A DNA stretch of 64,000 nt from Martinezella lusitana (GTDB lineage Bacteria; Pseudomonadota; Alphaproteobacteria; Rhizobiales; Rhizobiaceae), in assembly GCF_010668395.1 (NCBI RefSeq), contig NZ_WUEY01000002.1, positions 186,001 to 250,000 on the forward strand, read 5' to 3'. Each line of letters starts with the position of its first letter. The first letter of the stretch is position 1. This document shows, piece by piece, positions 1 to 8,620 of the stretch. A program made the translations under genes and the position numbers. The notes under the pieces are model-generated. The model did not search any database. It saw only the letters and a program-made list of their open reading frames with translations, and was not told the origin of the DNA.

Positions 1-366
1 GGCATGGGCATCCATGGCGAGCCCGGCGTCGCTCGCGGCCCGATGAAATCGGCGGATGAGGTGACGAGCGAGCTCGCCGGCAAGATCCTGGACGAGATGA
101 AGCCGGCGCGCGGCGACCGGGTTGCCGTGCTCGTCAATTCTCTGGGTTCGACGCCGCTGATGGAGCTTTACATCATGATGCGCAAGCTCAAGGCGATGCT
201 CGACGACGCAGGTCTCGTCATCCATGTGTCCCTGGTCGGCAACTACTGCACATCGCTGGAAATGGCCGGCGCCTCGATCACGCTCATGCATCTCGACGAC
301 GAACTGCAGCGGCTGATCGATCATCCCTGCGATTGCGCCATGTTCCGCTCCGGCGAGGCACTGTGA
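1..366 (+). CDS. dhaK: Dihydroxyacetone kinase, DhaK subunit (C-terminal part; start lies before the window)
   Basis: The reading frame is open from base 1 and ends in TGA at 364-366, so only the last 121 or so residues are present. The G-I-H-G-E-P-G motif near the left edge, then a segment with Asn-Ser-Leu-Gly and Leu-Val-Gly-Asn-Tyr-Cys-Thr, is typical of the C-terminal half of the DhaK substrate-binding subunit, which holds dihydroxyacetone covalently on a His that lies upstream of the window. The stop shares its A with the ATG of dhaL, so the two subunits are translationally coupled. Whether the phosphate donor is ATP or a PTS protein cannot be told from here. Confidence 0.9.
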   Translation, partial: GMGIHGEPGVARGPMKSADEVTSELAGKILDEMKPARGDRVAVLVNSLGSTPLMELYIMMRKLKAMLDDAGLVIHVSLVGNYCTSLEMAGASITLMHLDDELQRLIDHPCDCAMFRSGEAL

Positions 367-1010
367 TGACGACGATTGGAACGGAAGACCTGCAGGCACT
401 TTTCGCGCGGCTCGCCGAGGCAATGGCACACGAAAAGGATCGTCTCTGCGCGCTGGACGGCGTCATCGGCGACGCCGATCACGGCATCGCCATGGAACTC
501 GGTTTTGCCGCCGCCGCAAAGGCGGTTTCAGAGCTGGATCCGGCAACGGCAGACCCGACAGCGGTCTTCAATACGGCGGCGAAATCCTTCCTCAATGCCG
601 TGGGCGCCTCGTCCGGACCTCTCTATGCGACGGCCCTCATGCGCGCGGGCGCCGTCGCCAAGGGCAAAACCTCGCTAAGCGAGGACGATATGGTCGATAT
701 AATGACGGCTTTCGCCAAGGGCATTCAGGACCGGGGCAAGGCGGAGGTCGGCGAAAAGACGATGGTCGATGCCTGGGCGCCTGCCGCAGCCGCCTGCCGC
801 GACGCCCGTGATCGGGGCTTGCCGCTTGCCGACTGTCTTGCAGCCGGCCTCGCGGCGGCCGAAGCGGGAGCAGAAGCGACGAAGGCGATGATCGCCACAA
901 AAGGCAGGTCATCCCGGCTTGGCGACCGCGCTCTGGGGCACATGGATCCGGGGGCGGCTTCGGCGGTGGTGGTGATATCGTGCTTCAAAAGCCACTTCGC
1001 ATTCGAATAG
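366..1010 (+). CDS. dhaL: Dihydroxyacetone kinase, DhaL (nucleotide-binding) subunit
   Basis: A 214-residue protein starting M-T-T-I-G-T at the ATG that overlaps the dhaK stop (TGATG). A longer upstream start at 333 would run back into dhaK and is less likely. D-G-V-I-G-D-A-D-H-G, about 35 residues in, is the Mg-ADP binding motif of DhaL, and G-A-S-S-G-P-L-Y is the next family hallmark. The length matches stand-alone DhaL. With DhaK it would phosphorylate dihydroxyacetone, or a related ketotriose or ketotetrose, to feed glycolysis. The operon ends here, followed by a strong hairpin. Confidence 0.92.
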   Translation: MTTIGTEDLQALFARLAEAMAHEKDRLCALDGVIGDADHGIAMELGFAAAAKAVSELDPATADPTAVFNTAAKSFLNAVGASSGPLYATALMRAGAVAKGKTSLSEDDMVDIMTAFAKGIQDRGKAEVGEKTMVDAWAPAAAACRDARDRGLPLADCLAAGLAAAEAGAEATKAMIATKGRSSRLGDRALGHMDPGAASAVVVISCFKSHFAFE

Positions 1011-1054
1011 CGATCAAGGCTGCTGATAATTTAATAGAATAGAAAGATATAAGA

Positions 1055-1082
1055 AGCTGAGAAATATATATTTTTCTCAGCT
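1055..1082. terminator. Bidirectional intrinsic terminator between dhaL and the convergent oxidoreductase
   Basis: AGCTGAGAAA at 1055-1064 pairs perfectly with TTTCTCAGCT at 1073-1082 around an AT-only loop. T-rich sequence follows on the plus strand and A-rich sequence precedes it, so it can stop transcription arriving from either side. It sits in the 115 bp between two convergent genes. Confidence 0.8.
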
Positions 1083-1125
1083 CTTTCTGTTGATTTTCGG
1101 CCGCTCAGCGACACACCCGGCGACT

Positions 1126-3168
1126 TCACAGCAGCGAGCAATAGCGCAACGCATCGTAGATGGCAGCGTGGATATTGCGGCTCGCGATGGCGTCCCCGAT
1201 GCGGATCAGATCGAAGGAGCCGGCCTCGTTCTTCGCTGGCAATGGCGGGCGGCGCGCTATCAGGGCTGGATAGTCGATAGCGCCGAGGTTGCGCGACAGC
1301 GGTTTCAAGTCGAGGTAAAGCTCGTCATTGGCCATCGTGCCGTGCTCGACGACCACCTGGGACACTCGACGCTCCCATTGGGTCTGCTCGGAAAAATCGG
1401 AGCCCAGGACCGCGACAAGGACGTTTCCGTCGCGCCGTACCGATTTGAGCCGCGTATTGATGGTGACACGGACGTTCTTCTCGGCGAAGGCTTTCGCATA
1501 GGGCACATGGTTCATGCCGCCCATTTCCGGCGCAAAGAAACGCTCCGGCGAAACCAGTTCAAGTTCGGCGCCGCTATTGGCGATGACCTCGGCGGCCGAC
1601 ATGCCCGGATGCCCGCCATTGTCGTCGTAGAGCAGGACCTGGCCCTCGGGCTTGATCGCGCCTGCGAGAATATCCCATGACGAGGTGACGAGCGCGTCAC
1701 CCCCCTCCAGCTCAGGAGATTGCGCGATACCGCCGGTCGCCACAACGACAAGATCAGGCGCGAAAGCCATCACCTCATCGGCGCCGGCATAGACGTCGTA
1801 GTGAATGGTGACATCGAGACGTTCCAACTCCGCAAGCCGCCAATCGATGATGCCGATCATCTCCTTGCGCCTCGGATTGCGGGTCAGAAGATTCACCTGT
1901 CCGCCGGCCTTGCTGCTCGCCTCCAGCACGTCGACGGTGTGGCCGCGCTCGGCAAGCACGCGTGCCGCCTCCAGACCCGCAGGGCCAGCTCCGATGACGA
2001 CGGCCTTGCGCGGCGCGACTGCACGCTCGATCCGGTGCGGCATCTCGGCCTCGCGGCCGGTTGCCGCATTGTGAATACAGAGCGCTTCGCCGCCCTCATA
2101 GATGCGGTCGAGACAGTAGGTTGCTCCCACACAGGGGCGAATATGGGCTTCCTGTCCGGACATCACCTTGCTGACGATATGCGGGTCGGCAATATGGGCG
2201 CGCGTCATGCCAACCATGTCGAGCTTGCCTTCCGCGATCGCATGGCGCGCTGTGGCGACATCGCCGATGCGGGCCGCGTGGAAGACGGGAAACTTCGTCG
2301 CCGCCCTCACCTCGCCGGCAAAGTCCAGATGCGGTGCCGACGCCATGCCCTGGATCGGAATGACGTTGTTGAGCGCCGCGTCGCTTTCAATATGGCCGCG
2401 AATGATGTTGAGAAAATCGATATTGCCCGATGCGACCAGCCGCCTGGCGATCTCGACACCTTCTTCCCGCGAAAGCCCCTTTTCCCAATCCTCGTCCGCC
2501 ACCATGCGCATGCCGACGATGAAATCCGGCCCGACCGCCTTGCGAATGGCTTGGGTCATCATCCTCGAGAAGCGCATGCGGTTTTCCAGCGAACCGCCGA
2601 ATTCGTCATCCCGCCTGTTCGTGGCCGGCGACCAGAAACCGTCGGTCAGATGGCCATAGGCTTCGATCTCGATACCGTCGAGGCCGGCGGCCTGCATGCG
2701 CTGGGCGGCGGCGGCGAAATCGGCGATGATGCGTTCGATGTCCCAGTCTTCCGCCGTCTTCGGGAAAGCCCGATGCGCCGGTTCGCGGATCGGCGACGGC
2801 GCCAGCACAGGCAACCAGTCGCCCTTGTTCCATCCCGTGCGGCGGCCGAGATGGGTCAATTGGATCATGACCGCGGCGCCGAACTCGTGACAGTCGTCCG
2901 CAAGCTTCTTCAGCCAGGGCACGATCTCGTCGCGATAGGCATGGAGGTTGCCGAAGGCCGGCGGCGAATCCGGCGAAACGACCGCAGACCCCGCCGTCAT
3001 GGTCAGCGCGATGCCGCCCTTGGCTTTTTCGCGATGATAGAGCCTGTATCTGTCCGTCGGCATGCCGCCTTCCGAATAGGCCGGCTCATGCGCCGTCGAC
3101 ATGATGCGGTTCTTCAGCGTCAGGTGCTTGAGCTGATAGGGCTGGAGCAAGGGATCGTTGGAGGTCAT
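1126..3168 (-). CDS. NADH:flavin oxidoreductase / FAD reductase, similar to N-methylproline (stachydrine) demethylase
   Basis: A 680-residue two-part flavoenzyme. Residues 1 to about 350 form an old-yellow-enzyme TIM barrel, and the rest is an FAD/NAD(P)-binding reductase with V-I-G-A-G-P-A-G-L-E. This is the layout of 2,4-dienoyl-CoA reductase, trimethylamine dehydrogenase and rhizobial StcD, and the N-terminus and the C-V-G-A-T-Y-C-L-D-R-I-Y region look closest to StcD as recalled. The start at 3168 (M-T-S-N-D-P-L) matches the StcD N-terminus; an in-frame ATG at 3210 is possible. The expected iron-sulfur motif reads C-x5-C-x11-C, so one of the usual four cysteines is absent. The DMT transporter upstream is probably co-transcribed. 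A role in N-demethylating a betaine-type compound is inferred. Confidence 0.75.
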   Translation of the reverse strand: MTSNDPLLQPYQLKHLTLKNRIMSTAHEPAYSEGGMPTDRYRLYHREKAKGGIALTMTAGSAVVSPDSPPAFGNLHAYRDEIVPWLKKLADDCHEFGAAVMIQLTHLGRRTGWNKGDWLPVLAPSPIREPAHRAFPKTAEDWDIERIIADFAAAAQRMQAAGLDGIEIEAYGHLTDGFWSPATNRRDDEFGGSLENRMRFSRMMTQAIRKAVGPDFIVGMRMVADEDWEKGLSREEGVEIARRLVASGNIDFLNIIRGHIESDAALNNVIPIQGMASAPHLDFAGEVRAATKFPVFHAARIGDVATARHAIAEGKLDMVGMTRAHIADPHIVSKVMSGQEAHIRPCVGATYCLDRIYEGGEALCIHNAATGREAEMPHRIERAVAPRKAVVIGAGPAGLEAARVLAERGHTVDVLEASSKAGGQVNLLTRNPRRKEMIGIIDWRLAELERLDVTIHYDVYAGADEVMAFAPDLVVVATGGIAQSPELEGGDALVTSSWDILAGAIKPEGQVLLYDDNGGHPGMSAAEVIANSGAELELVSPERFFAPEMGGMNHVPYAKAFAEKNVRVTINTRLKSVRRDGNVLVAVLGSDFSEQTQWERRVSQVVVEHGTMANDELYLDLKPLSRNLGAIDYPALIARRPPLPAKNEAGSFDLIRIGDAIASRNIHAAIYDALRYCSLL

Positions 3169-3234
3169 GACGCTTTCATCGCTTTTGTGAAATCGAGGCC
3201 AAGCCGTCATCTTTGCCGAGACGGGAGCTTATGG

Positions 3235-4152
3235 CTATAGCTCGTTGAGTTGGACGCGAGCGCGGCGGCCGTGCCTGAGGTCGATGGCGGTATGCCAGAC
3301 GATCGTCGCGAAGATGATCGCACCACCGACGAATGTCGCCACGGGCGGAGTCTCGGAGAAGAAGAGCCAGACCCAGAATGGCGTCAGCACGATTTCCATC
3401 GAGCTGATGAGCGCGGCGTCCGCAGCGGGCATCTTTCTCGACCCAAAAAGGAAAAGAACAAAGGCCAGCGCGAAATTCGTCGCCCCGAAAGCGGCAAGCA
3501 GAAGCCAGTTTTGAAGGTCTACCGAGCTTGTCGAAGCGAAGGGCACGAAGATCACGAATGTCAGCAGCCCGCTGACGACGCTCGAGGGCAGGATCGGAAT
3601 GCTGCGATCCATGCGCGGGATGACGATGATCAGCGCGAAGGTGATCGTCATGCCGAGCGCGAGCAGATCGCCGACACCCGTGCCGCCGCCGATCGACGAG
3701 GCCACGATGACGGCGACGCCGATGAGACAGACGCCACCGGCAATCAATGTCCGCTTCGCCACACGCTCCTTCAGCATGGCCCAGCTGAGAAACGCCGCGA
3801 TAAATGGCGCCGTCGCGTAGATCATGGTCACATTTGCAACCGTGGTCATGTAGAGCGCGCCGATGAAGCAGGCCTGACTTATCATCTGGCACGCCAGCAT
3901 CGCCAGACCGGCCGGATGGAAGATCGATGCCCATTGCCGCCGCGAAAACCCACCTTCGAGGAAAAAGCTGGGTATCAGCAGGAACAGGCCGCCGAACAGC
4001 GACCGCCAGGCGATCGCCGTCCATATGTCCGCGGTCAGAAGGCGTGCGTAGATGCCGCTGCAGCTCCACGCAAGCATCGCCGTAGCCACAAGTATGACGC
4101 CCCTCTCGTAATCGCTGGCAAAAGCGGAGCGGGCCGGTAACTGGAATGTCAT
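3235..4152 (-). CDS. DMT-family (EamA) membrane transporter
   Basis: A 305-residue protein with about ten hydrophobic segments in two EamA halves, a short charged N-terminus and a basic C-terminal tail, all usual for drug/metabolite transporters. It runs in the same direction as the oxidoreductase 66 bp downstream and is divergent from the LysR gene, so it is probably the first gene of a LysR-controlled two-gene operon. Substrate and direction cannot be read from the sequence; import or export of a metabolite of the neighbouring demethylase is an inference. The ribosome-binding site before ATG 4152 is weak. Confidence 0.8.
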   Translation of the reverse strand: MTFQLPARSAFASDYERGVILVATAMLAWSCSGIYARLLTADIWTAIAWRSLFGGLFLLIPSFFLEGGFSRRQWASIFHPAGLAMLACQMISQACFIGALYMTTVANVTMIYATAPFIAAFLSWAMLKERVAKRTLIAGGVCLIGVAVIVASSIGGGTGVGDLLALGMTITFALIIVIPRMDRSIPILPSSVVSGLLTFVIFVPFASTSSVDLQNWLLLAAFGATNFALAFVLFLFGSRKMPAADAALISSMEIVLTPFWVWLFFSETPPVATFVGGAIIFATIVWHTAIDLRHGRRARVQLNEL

Positions 4153-4173
4153 GTAATGGACTCAGGAACAGAA

Positions 4174-4238
4174 GGAACGTTCCCTGTGTGCGCCGATATT
4201 TGACATCAGGCAAACGAATAGTAGAGATAGTAGCTATC
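4174..4238. promoter_or_regulatory. Divergent LysR-type control region
   Basis: The 106 bp between the transporter and the LysR gene holds a perfect palindrome GGAACGTTCC at 4174-4183 and a perfect inverted repeat GATAG-TAG-CTATC at 4226-4238. The second lies about 20 bp before the LysR start. Divergent placement and dyads of this kind are typical of LysR autoregulation, but which dyad is bound is a guess. Confidence 0.4.
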
Positions 4239-4258
4239 GGAAATATTTGTGACCCGTC

Positions 4259-5134
4259 ATGCGCGAACCCATCGAAAGCGACCTGCTGCGGACCTTTCTC
4301 GTCATCACCGAGACGTCCAATTTTTCGGCCGCGGCGCAAAGGATCGGCCGGACGCAATCGGCGGTGAGTGCCCAGATAAAGCGGCTCGAGGAAACCATCG
4401 GCGAAGCCGTGTTTGAAAGAAGCGCCCGGGGAGCCGTGTTGACACGCGCGGGCAACCAGCTGCTCCCCTATGCGCAGAGGGTGATCGAACTCCTGAACGA
4501 GGCTGCGGCGACCATCCGCACCAAGCCTCTGGATGGTCCGGTTCGGATCGGGATTCCGGAAGAATACAGCCAGACCGTTCTTCCGGCGGCGCTGGCCGCC
4601 TTTGCTATCCGGCATCCAGCCGTCGAGGTCACGGTCTCATGCGACTATACGGCCCATAATCTGACCGCTCTGGAGAAGGACGAGCTGGACCTTGCCGTCG
4701 TCTTCGATTGGAGCAACCAGACGAAAGGCGAAGTCCTGTGTATCGACCCCACCGTCTGGGTAACATCCATGGTGCATCGGTTGCACGACGCCGTGCCACT
4801 GCCCATCGCAACCTATCGGAATTCGACATGGGCGCGCGATTTCGCCTTGCGCTCCTTGGAGCAGCAAGGCCGCGCCTATCGTATCGCCTTCATCGCCGAT
4901 ACGAGTTCGGGCTTGAAGAATGCCGTTTCCGCCGGGCTTGCCGTGACGACGCTGTCGCGCAGCAACATTCCGCATGGCTGCCGGGAATTGACGAGCGACG
5001 ACGGGTTTCCGCCGGTCGATTCCTCGCGCGTCGTGCTTCGCCGCAATCCCTATCATTCGAGCGAGGCGATCCGCGAGCTGGCGGACATGGTGCGCGAAGC
5101 CTTCCAGCCTATGTCGGCTCTGCTGCAGCCGTAG
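4259..5134 (+). CDS. LysR-family transcriptional regulator
   Basis: 291 residues. The winged helix-turn-helix covers about residues 6-65 (F-S-A-A-A-Q-R-I-G-R-T-Q-S-A-V-S is the helix-turn-helix) and a periplasmic-binding-like effector domain starts near 90. It is divergent from the DMT transporter/demethylase pair, its most likely target. Its 3' end overlaps the 3' end of the convergent CdhR-like gene by 26 bp. Confidence 0.9.
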   Translation: MREPIESDLLRTFLVITETSNFSAAAQRIGRTQSAVSAQIKRLEETIGEAVFERSARGAVLTRAGNQLLPYAQRVIELLNEAAATIRTKPLDGPVRIGIPEEYSQTVLPAALAAFAIRHPAVEVTVSCDYTAHNLTALEKDELDLAVVFDWSNQTKGEVLCIDPTVWVTSMVHRLHDAVPLPIATYRNSTWARDFALRSLEQQGRAYRIAFIADTSSGLKNAVSAGLAVTTLSRSNIPHGCRELTSDDGFPPVDSSRVVLRRNPYHSSEAIRELADMVREAFQPMSALLQP

Positions 5135-6101
5135 GGCGTCGGCGTAGCCTGCGGCGCGTGCCGGAGGGGCTTTCGGAAAAGCTTGCCCGGTAGCTGCGCG
5201 AAAATGCCGATGCAGAATTGAAGCCGGTCGCGGCCGCGATCTCGGCAAAGGAAGCCTTCGTCTCGATGACCTTGCGCCGCGCCGCATTGAGCCTCAGCGC
5301 CAGGTAGTGCACATGCGGCGGCGCGCCGATGCTCTCCTGGAACAACGCCTGCAGGTGGCGCGCACTGACGCCGATGCGCCGCGCCAGGCGGGTGAGAACC
5401 AGCGGCTGCTCGATGTGGTCTTCCATCAGACGGATCGCCTGGGCAACCCGCGGATCCCGCATCCGCAGGCCGGCCGTGGACGGTGAAAGCTCCGCCACGC
5501 TCTGCGTGCTGGCCGACTCGTAGATGAACAGGCGGCTGACCTCCAGCGCGAGTGAATAGCCCTGCCGCCGGCGGATGATCTCCAGCATGAGATCGACAGT
5601 GGGCAAGGAGCCGGCGGTGGTGATGCGCTTGCCATCGATCACGAAGCGATCCTTCACGGCGCGTACCTGCGGATAGGCAAGCCCGAAATCGTCGAAATCC
5701 TCCCAGTGAACGGCGGCCGCAATGTTGTCCAGCAGGCTCGCCTCGGCAAGCAGCCAAGTGCCGGACTCGATGCCGGCGACCATCGAACGGTGGCGTGCGG
5801 TTTGCGACAATTGCATCTTCAACGCCTGCGTGGCGCTGCGCCGCCAATTGTAGCTGGCAAGCACGAAAAGCGGTGTCGTGTCCGATGTCGGTTTGAAACT
5901 GGAGGAGGCTGGCACCGGGATAAGGCTGGTCGTTTCCGCCGGCGAACCATCCGGCGTGAAGAGACGCCAGCGATAGAGCTCGGCTCCGGAAATACGGTTG
6001 GCCCCGCGCAACGGTTCGATGACCGAAGCAATCAGAATCAGGTTCGTCTCCGGAAGGATCAGGAGGTCGATATCGAGCGTCTCGTTGGCGGAAGTGAGCA
6101 T
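5109..6101 (-). CDS. cdhR: GATase1/AraC regulator, probable carnitine regulator CdhR
   Basis: A 330-residue GlxA-type regulator with an N-terminal DJ-1/PfpI-like amidotransferase fold (about 1-190) and a C-terminal AraC double helix-turn-helix (about 215-315, with L-A-R-R-I-G-V-S-A-R-H-L and the second motif A-A-A-T-G-F-N-S-A-S-A-F). ATG 6101 is chosen because AAGGAA precedes it; upstream in-frame starts would lie across the intergenic region. In Pseudomonas, CdhR of this family activates carnitine dehydrogenase genes, and this gene is divergent from the cdhC/cdhAB operon. Carnitine or a metabolite as inducer is inferred from that context. Confidence 0.8.
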   Translation of the reverse strand: MLTSANETLDIDLLILPETNLILIASVIEPLRGANRISGAELYRWRLFTPDGSPAETTSLIPVPASSSFKPTSDTTPLFVLASYNWRRSATQALKMQLSQTARHRSMVAGIESGTWLLAEASLLDNIAAAVHWEDFDDFGLAYPQVRAVKDRFVIDGKRITTAGSLPTVDLMLEIIRRRQGYSLALEVSRLFIYESASTQSVAELSPSTAGLRMRDPRVAQAIRLMEDHIEQPLVLTRLARRIGVSARHLQALFQESIGAPPHVHYLALRLNAARRKVIETKASFAEIAAATGFNSASAFSRSYRASFSESPSGTRRRLRRRPTAAAEPT

Positions 6102-6136
6102 CGCGCATTCCTTCGATATTTCCGAAACTGTATTAT

Positions 6137-6159
6137 ATGCTTCCAATAATGCAAAGCAT
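6137..6159. promoter_or_regulatory. Candidate CdhR operator in the cdhR-cdhC divergent promoter
   Basis: ATGCTT at 6137-6142 is mirrored by AAGCAT at 6154-6159, with an 11-bp AT-rich spacer, in the middle of the 106 bp between the divergent cdhR and cdhC genes. The overlapping TATTATATG could be a -10 element for cdhC. The site is proposed by eye only. Confidence 0.4.
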
Positions 6160-6207
6160 GAAGGCGTCTCATGGCTCGTAATGTCCTTAATACGAGGGAG
6201 AACAAAA

Positions 6208-7110
6208 ATGCCTCTTGCGATGAACAGAGATGTTTTCATCACCTGTGCCGTGACCGGCGCCGGCGACACGGTTTCCAAATCCAGCCATGTTCCGATCACT
6301 CCCAAGCAGATCGCGGACTCCGCGATCGACGCCGCCAAGGCTGGGGCGGCAGTGGTTCACTGCCATGTCCGCGATCCGGAAACGGGCGCCGCCAGCCGCC
6401 GCAACGAACTCTACAGGGAAGTCACGGACCGGATCCGTTCGGCCGATGTCGATGTGGTGCTGAACCTGACCGCCGGCATGGGTGGCGACCTGATTTTCGG
6501 CGATGTCGAACGTCCGTTGCCTCTGAACGACAGGGGCACCGACATGGCCGGTGCGTCCGAACGCGTCAGCCACGTTGCCGAATGCCTGCCTGAGATCTGC
6601 ACGCTCGATTGCGGCACGATGAACTTCAGTCTCGGCGATTATGTCATGACCAACACGCCCTCAATGCTGAGGGCCATGGCCAAGAAGATGACCGATCTCG
6701 GCGTGCGTCCCGAGATCGAGGCTTTCGATACCGGTCATCTCTGGTTTGCCAAGCAGCTTGCCGAGGAGGGTCTCATCGAGGACCCGGTTCTCATCCAGCT
6801 CTGCATGGGCATCCCCTGGGGGGCGCCCGACGACCTGAACACCTTCATGGCGATGGTCAATAACGTTCCCAAGAGCTGGACCTTCTCGGCCTTTTCCATC
6901 GGCCGCAACGCCATGGCCTATCCGGCAGCCGCGATCCTTGCCGGCGGCAATGTCCGCGTCGGGCTCGAAGACAATCTCTATGCCGGAAAGGGCATGCTCG
7001 CGACCAACGCGCAGCTTGTCGAAAAGGCGGTGCAGGTGGTCGAAGGCATGGGCGCGCGCATCATCGGCCCCGAAGACGTCCGCAAGAAGCTGAAACTGAC
7101 GAAGCGCTGA
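6208..7110 (+). CDS. cdhC: Beta-keto acid cleavage enzyme (BKACE, DUF849): dehydrocarnitine cleavage
   Basis: A 300-residue BKACE protein. A-V-V-H-C-H-V-R-D-P near residue 50 carries the two Zn-ligand His residues, and a second conserved block reads C-G-T-M-N-F. ATG 6208 has GAGGGAG before it; an extension to 5998 would run through the promoter. Known CdhC enzymes transfer acetyl-CoA's CoA onto 3-dehydrocarnitine, giving betainyl-CoA and acetoacetate. First gene of the operon, 7 bp before the dehydrogenase/thioesterase fusion that supplies the preceding and following steps, which supports the substrate assignment within a family of varied specificities. Confidence 0.88.
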   Translation: MPLAMNRDVFITCAVTGAGDTVSKSSHVPITPKQIADSAIDAAKAGAAVVHCHVRDPETGAASRRNELYREVTDRIRSADVDVVLNLTAGMGGDLIFGDVERPLPLNDRGTDMAGASERVSHVAECLPEICTLDCGTMNFSLGDYVMTNTPSMLRAMAKKMTDLGVRPEIEAFDTGHLWFAKQLAEEGLIEDPVLIQLCMGIPWGAPDDLNTFMAMVNNVPKSWTFSAFSIGRNAMAYPAAAILAGGNVRVGLEDNLYAGKGMLATNAQLVEKAVQVVEGMGARIIGPEDVRKKLKLTKR

Positions 7111-7117
7111 GGCCACG

Positions 7118-8608
7118 ATGACCAAGATCAACAAGGCAGCCTGCATCGGCGGCGGCGTCATCGGCGGCGGATGGATCGCCCGTTTCCTGCTGGCCGGCAT
7201 CGATGTCGATGTCTATGACCCGCATCCGGAGGCAAAGCGTATCGTCGGCGAGGTGCTCGCCAATGCCGAAAAAGCCTATGCGATGCTGACCGGCGCGCCG
7301 CTTCCGCCGCGCGGCAGGCTCACATTCCGGGACACGCTGGAAGCGGCCGTCGATGGTGCCGACTGGATACAGGAAAGCGTGCCCGAGCGGCTGGACCTCA
7401 AGCGCAACGTCCTGACGCAGATCGACGCTGCAGCCCGGCCCGATGCCCTGATCGGCTCGTCCACCTCGGGCCTGCTCCCGACAGACCTGCAACGCGACAT
7501 GCGCCACCCCGAGCGCCTCTTCGTCGCCCATCCCTATAACCCCGTCTATCTCCTGCCGCTGGTCGAAATCGTCGGCGGCGAAAAGACCAGTGCTGCAACC
7601 ATCCAGGGGGCGATGGACAGGCTGCCGCCGATCGGCATGAAGGGCGTGCATATCGCCCGGGAGATCGAGGCCTTCGTCGGCGACCGCCTGCTGGAAGCGC
7701 TGTGGCGCGAGGCGCTGTGGCTGATCAAGGACGATATCTGCACCGTCGAAACGCTTGACGACGTCATTCGCTATTCCTTTGGCCTGCGCTGGGCGCAGAT
7801 GGGTCTGTTCCAGACTTATCGCATCGCCGGCGGCGAAGCGGGCATGCGTCACTTCCTGGCGCAATTCGGCCCGGCATTGCAGTGGAACTGGACGAAGCTG
7901 ATGGACGTCGTCGATCTCGACGATGCCCTCGTCGAAAAGATCGGCCGGCAATCGGACGAGCAGGCCGATGGCCTGTCGATCCGCGAACTCGAGCGCATCC
8001 GCGACGAAAACCTCGTCGGCATCCTCCAGAGCCTGAAGGGAAGCCATGGCGGCAAGGGCTGGGGTGCCGGCAAGTTGCTGAAGGATTTCGAGCAGAGCCT
8101 CTGGGCCGCCGGCGGTGGCGAGAAACAGGCGCCGGACGTTGCAAAGCCGCTACGCCTGATCGACACCAAGGTCAGCCCGGCTTGGGTTGATTATAACGGC
8201 CATATGACCGAACACCGCTACCTGCAGGTGTTCGGCGACACGTCGGACGCGCTCCTGCGCCTCATCGGCGTCGATCTCGATTATGTCGAGCGCGGCCATA
8301 GCTATTACACGGTGGAGACCCATATCCGCCATCTCGGCGAAGCCAAGCTCGGGCAGGCCATCCATTCGACCGCGCAGATCCTCGCATCGGACGAAAAGCG
8401 GCTGCATGTGTTCCATGCGCTGCACGACACGGTGAGCGGCGACGTCATCGCGACAGGGGAACAGATGCTGCTGCATGTCGATGCCAAGGCGGGCAAGGCC
8501 GTTGCCGCACCGGAGGAGGTGCTGAGCAAACTGAGGCCGATCGCCGCGGCGCATGCAGCCTTGCCAGTGCCGGAGGGAGCCGGCCGTCATGTGGGACAAA
8601 AACGCTAG
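7118..8608 (+). CDS. cdhAB: L-carnitine 3-dehydrogenase fused to betainyl-CoA thioesterase
   Basis: 496 residues. Residues 1 to about 310 are a 3-hydroxyacyl-CoA-dehydrogenase-like NAD enzyme, with the Rossmann motif G-G-G-V-I-G-G-G-W at 10-18 and a conserved H-P-Y-N-P segment. From about 345 a hotdog (4HBT) domain begins, recognised by V-D-Y-N-G-H-M. In Pseudomonas these are separate CdhA and CdhB proteins; here they are joined by a short Gly/Lys-rich linker. The fused protein would oxidise carnitine to dehydrocarnitine and hydrolyse the betainyl-CoA made by CdhC to glycine betaine. Seven bases separate it from cdhC and 12 from the acyl-CoA dehydrogenase. Confidence 0.9.
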   Translation: MTKINKAACIGGGVIGGGWIARFLLAGIDVDVYDPHPEAKRIVGEVLANAEKAYAMLTGAPLPPRGRLTFRDTLEAAVDGADWIQESVPERLDLKRNVLTQIDAAARPDALIGSSTSGLLPTDLQRDMRHPERLFVAHPYNPVYLLPLVEIVGGEKTSAATIQGAMDRLPPIGMKGVHIAREIEAFVGDRLLEALWREALWLIKDDICTVETLDDVIRYSFGLRWAQMGLFQTYRIAGGEAGMRHFLAQFGPALQWNWTKLMDVVDLDDALVEKIGRQSDEQADGLSIRELERIRDENLVGILQSLKGSHGGKGWGAGKLLKDFEQSLWAAGGGEKQAPDVAKPLRLIDTKVSPAWVDYNGHMTEHRYLQVFGDTSDALLRLIGVDLDYVERGHSYYTVETHIRHLGEAKLGQAIHSTAQILASDEKRLHVFHALHDTVSGDVIATGEQMLLHVDAKAGKAVAAPEEVLSKLRPIAAAHAALPVPEGAGRHVGQKR

Positions 8609-8620
8609 GAGGAAGCGATC

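Noticed and set aside
3250-4140. A 296-codon plus-strand frame opposite the DMT transporter
   Set aside because: It is the antisense of a clear membrane-protein gene and consists mostly of charged residues, as expected for a shadow frame in GC-rich DNA.
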